64,000 nucleotides of DNA from Diaminobutyricibacter sp. McL0608. GTDB lineage: Bacteria; Actinomycetota; Actinomycetes; Actinomycetales; Microbacteriaceae. The notes below the pieces were generated by a model that saw only the letters and a list, made by a program, of their open reading frames with translations, ran no database searches and had not been told where the DNA came from. The position numbers and the translations under genes were made by a program. Position 1 is the first letter of the stretch; the number at the start of each line of letters is the position of its first letter. The stretch covers positions 806,001 through 870,000 of the forward strand of contig NZ_CP154826.1 in the NCBI RefSeq assembly GCF_039613825.1. The letters are read 5' to 3'. Of the stretch, positions 61,894 through 64,000 are shown one piece after another.

Positions 61894-63843
61894 CTACTTC
61901 AGCTTGCCCTGGATGATCGTCATCACCGTCGTGTCCGCAAGTGTGGTCGTATCGCCGATCTCGCGGCCCTCGGCCACGTCGCGCAGCAAGCGGCGCATGA
62001 TCTTCCCCGAGCGGGTCTTCGGGAGTTCGTTGACGACGAAGATCTGGCGTGGCCGCGCGATCGCACCGATCTGCTCGGCGACGTGCGCGCGAAGCACCGC
62101 GGCGACATCCTCGGTATCCGCCACTTCCTGCTGGCTCTGCTTGATGATGACGAACGCGACGACGGCTTGTCCGGTCGTCTCGTCGCTGGCGCCGACGACG
62201 GCGGCCTCGGCGGTGAGCGGATGCGCGACCAGCGCCGACTCGATCTCCGCGGTCGAGAGGCGGTGGCCGGACACGTTCATGACATCGTCGACCCGGCCGA
62301 GGAGCCAGATGTCGCCGTCCTCGTCGAGCCTGGCGCCGTCGCCGGCGAAGTACTTGTCGCCGAACTTCTCCCAGTAGGTCTCCTTGAACCGCTCGGGGTC
62401 GCCCCAGATTCCGCGCAGCATGCTCGGCCACGGCTCAGTGATGACGAGGAGGCCGCCGTTGCCCTGGCCGACGTGCTCGCCGGCATCGTCGAGCACGTCC
62501 ACGGCGATACCGGGGAGCGGCGTCTGTGCGCTACCGGGCTTGGTCGCGGTCACGCCGGGAAGCGCGGAGATCATGATCGCGCCGGTCTCGGTCTGCCACC
62601 ATGTGTCGACGATCGGAGTCTCGCCTCCGCCGATGACCTCGCGGTACCACATCCACGCCTCCGGGTTGATCGGCTCACCGACGGAGCCGAGCACGCGAAG
62701 GCTGCTGAGATCGAAGCCCTGGGGGATCTGCCGCCCGAGCTTCATGAACGAGCGGATGGCAGTGGGCGCGGTATAGAAGATCGAGACCCTGTACTTCTCG
62801 ATGATCTCCCACCAGCGGCCCTGGTGCGGCGTGTCCGGCGTTCCTTCGTAGAGTACCTGGGTCGCGCCGTTGGCGAGCGGTCCGTAGACGACGTAGCTGT
62901 GCCCGGTGACCCAGCCGATGTCGGCGGTGCACCAGTAGACGTCGGACTCGGGGTGAAGATCGAAGACGTTCTTGTGAGTGAACGCGGCCTGGGTGAGGTA
63001 GCCGCCGGACGTGTGGAGGATTCCCTTCGGCTTGCCCGTCGTTCCGCTCGTGTAGAGGATGAAGAGGGGCTGTTCGGCTCCGAACGCCTTCGCCACGTGG
63101 TCGGCGTCGACCTGCGCGATCTCATCGTGCCACCAGAGGTCACGGCCGTCGGTCCACTCGACGTCGTTGCCGCCGCGCTTGACGACGAGTACGTTCTCGA
63201 CCGTCGAATCGCTGGCCGCGAGGGCCGCGTCGACGGCGGCCTTGAGCGGGAACACCTTGCCCTTGCGCCAGCCGCCGTCGGCCGTGATCACGAGCTTGGC
63301 ACTGGCATCGTCGATTCGGGAGCGCAGGCTTTCCGCACTGAACCCGCCGAAGACGACGGAATGGACGGCACCGATGCGCGCGACGGCCAGCATGGCGATC
63401 ACGGCCTCGGGGATCATCGGCAGGTAGATCGCGACACGATCGCCCGCACGGATGCCGAGGCTGGTCAGCAGGTTGGCCGCTCGCTTGACCTCGGCCGTCA
63501 GCTCCGCGTAGGTGATCGAGCGGCTGTCGCCCGGCTCCCCTTCCCAGTGGATGGCGACGCGGTCGCCGTTTCCTGCGAGAACGTGCCGGTCGAGGCAGTT
63601 GTATGCGACGTTCAGCTCGCCGTCGTCGAACCAGGTCGCGAACGGCGGGTTCGACCAGTCGAGAGTCTTCGTGAAGGGTTTGTGCCAGTGAAGGAGCTCG
63701 CGGGACTGGTCGGCCCAGAAGGCGGGCCGGTCGGATGCCGCGCGCTCATAGAGGGCGGCGCCGGCGACGGCCTGGGCGGCGAATTCCTCGGTCGGCGGAA
63801 ATCGTCGTTCCTCGTGCAGCAGGTTGTCGATCGTGTTGCTCAT
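61894..63843 (-). CDS. acs: Acetyl-CoA synthetase
   Basis: 649 residues, the usual length. AMP-forming adenylation enzyme: [23 protein letters not shown] (P-loop, residues about 260-280), [12 protein letters not shown], the hinge [20 protein letters not shown], and [15 protein letters not shown] with the lysine subject to acetylation in homologues. High-affinity acetate activation. ATG 63843 gives the common N-terminus [23 protein letters not shown] lies 14 nt before it, farther than usual, and the frame is open up to 63933. Confidence 0.95.
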   Translation of the reverse strand: MSNTIDNLLHEERRFPPTEEFAAQAVAGAALYERAASDRPAFWADQSRELLHWHKPFTKTLDWSNPPFATWFDDGELNVAYNCLDRHVLAGNGDRVAIHWEGEPGDSRSITYAELTAEVKRAANLLTSLGIRAGDRVAIYLPMIPEAVIAMLAVARIGAVHSVVFGGFSAESLRSRIDDASAKLVITADGGWRKGKVFPLKAAVDAALAASDSTVENVLVVKRGGNDVEWTDGRDLWWHDEIAQVDADHVAKAFGAEQPLFILYTSGTTGKPKGILHTSGGYLTQAAFTHKNVFDLHPESDVYWCTADIGWVTGHSYVVYGPLANGATQVLYEGTPDTPHQGRWWEIIEKYRVSIFYTAPTAIRSFMKLGRQIPQGFDLSSLRVLGSVGEPINPEAWMWYREVIGGGETPIVDTWWQTETGAIMISALPGVTATKPGSAQTPLPGIAVDVLDDAGEHVGQGNGGLLVITEPWPSMLRGIWGDPERFKETYWEKFGDKYFAGDGARLDEDGDIWLLGRVDDVMNVSGHRLSTAEIESALVAHPLTAEAAVVGASDETTGQAVVAFVIIKQSQQEVADTEDVAAVLRAHVAEQIGAIARPRQIFVVNELPKTRSGKIMRRLLRDVAEGREIGDTTTLADTTVMTIIQGKLK

Positions 63844-63905
63844 GGGGAGTTTTTTCGCTCCTTTGCGATGCGTGTTTGGCAGGGGTCGTGGCGCGACTTC
63901 TACAG

Positions 63906-63933
63906 ACATTACCGCTTGGCCGCGACCCCTCAA
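63906..63933 (-). promoter_or_regulatory. Putative acs promoter
   Basis: On the minus strand TTGAGG (63933-63928), 16 nt, TAATGT (63911-63906), giving a leader of about 60 nt. Beyond it, 63954-63975 has an imperfect AT-rich dyad (GTTAATAG...CTAATAC) that may bind a regulator. The last 25 bases of the window show nothing further. Confidence 0.45.
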
Positions 63934-64000
63934 TCGGAGACTTGCGAAACCAGTTAATAGGCGTACACTAATACCCGGCCGAATGTAAATTCTGGCGTGC

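Noticed and set aside
61876-63957. Long + strand open frame opposite acs
   Set aside because: acs on the minus strand carries every adenylation motif; the + frame has none.
63954-63975. CRP/GlxR-like site before acs
   Set aside because: The AT-rich dyad does not match TGTGA-N6-TCACA; only an unassigned imperfect repeat can be claimed.

Overview
The window is high-GC actinobacterial chromosome. Dense same-strand operons, GTG/TTG starts, many promoters lying 6-7 nt from a start codon, mycobacterial-type families (Rv2578c-like radical SAM protein, LexA box, LAXTG surface protein) and a marked excess of the word GGATGC/GCATCC point to Microbacteriaceae (Leifsonia/Microbacterium-like). That placement is inference; there is no rRNA here. 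I see no insertion sequence, prophage, integrase or CRISPR array.

1-15.9 kb is a carbohydrate-utilisation locus. It holds the end of an ABC permease gene, a GH3 glycosidase, an oxidoreductase/ThuA/oxidoreductase operon, a divergent AXE1-type esterase, a ROK repressor, a complete binding protein/permease/permease transporter, a YicI-like GH31 alpha-xylosidase and a second ROK repressor. The gene set fits uptake and breakdown of acetylated xylo-oligosaccharides or xyloglucan fragments. Three copies of a 21-bp site, TTTGT-N11-ACAAA, tie the oxidoreductases, the first ROK gene and the transporter into one probable regulon.

16-29 kb is mixed: an MFS exporter with a structured leader, PAP2 phosphatase, saccharopine-dehydrogenase-like protein, GntR regulator, an AraC/aminoglycoside-kinase pair, a metallo-beta-lactamase/MarR operon with a large palindromic operator, an ArsR-arsenate reductase fusion followed by a stand-alone ArsC, and small enzymes. 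tRNA-Ser(GGA) and the SRP RNA gene close this part.

29.5-48.6 kb begins with pta-ackA. Next come four tandem paralogous lipoproteins related to BAAT/acyl-CoA thioesterases, one of which has lost its nucleophile. Housekeeping genes follow (dnaX, recR, lysC, asd, mqo), then an ABC-F protein whose leader carries a three-codon ORF and a stem that hides its ribosome binding site, then an SOS-controlled radical SAM gene.

48.6-64 kb holds an unusual signalling trio (histidine kinase with a degraded N box, kinase-like membrane partner without an ATPase domain, LuxR-type regulator), tdk, a UDP-glucose dehydrogenase, a DUF4012 envelope protein and a LAXTG surface protein. A GGGGTAC motif lies upstream of both the kinase operon and the DUF4012 gene and could link them. 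The end carries an LLM monooxygenase, tRNA-Pro(CGG), a metallophosphoesterase/penicillin-binding protein operon, a DUF4177/RidA pair and acs.

The strongest candidates for new biology are the ABC-F leader switch, the four-gene BAAT-like lipoprotein array, and the kinase/pseudokinase/regulator trio with its possible motif.
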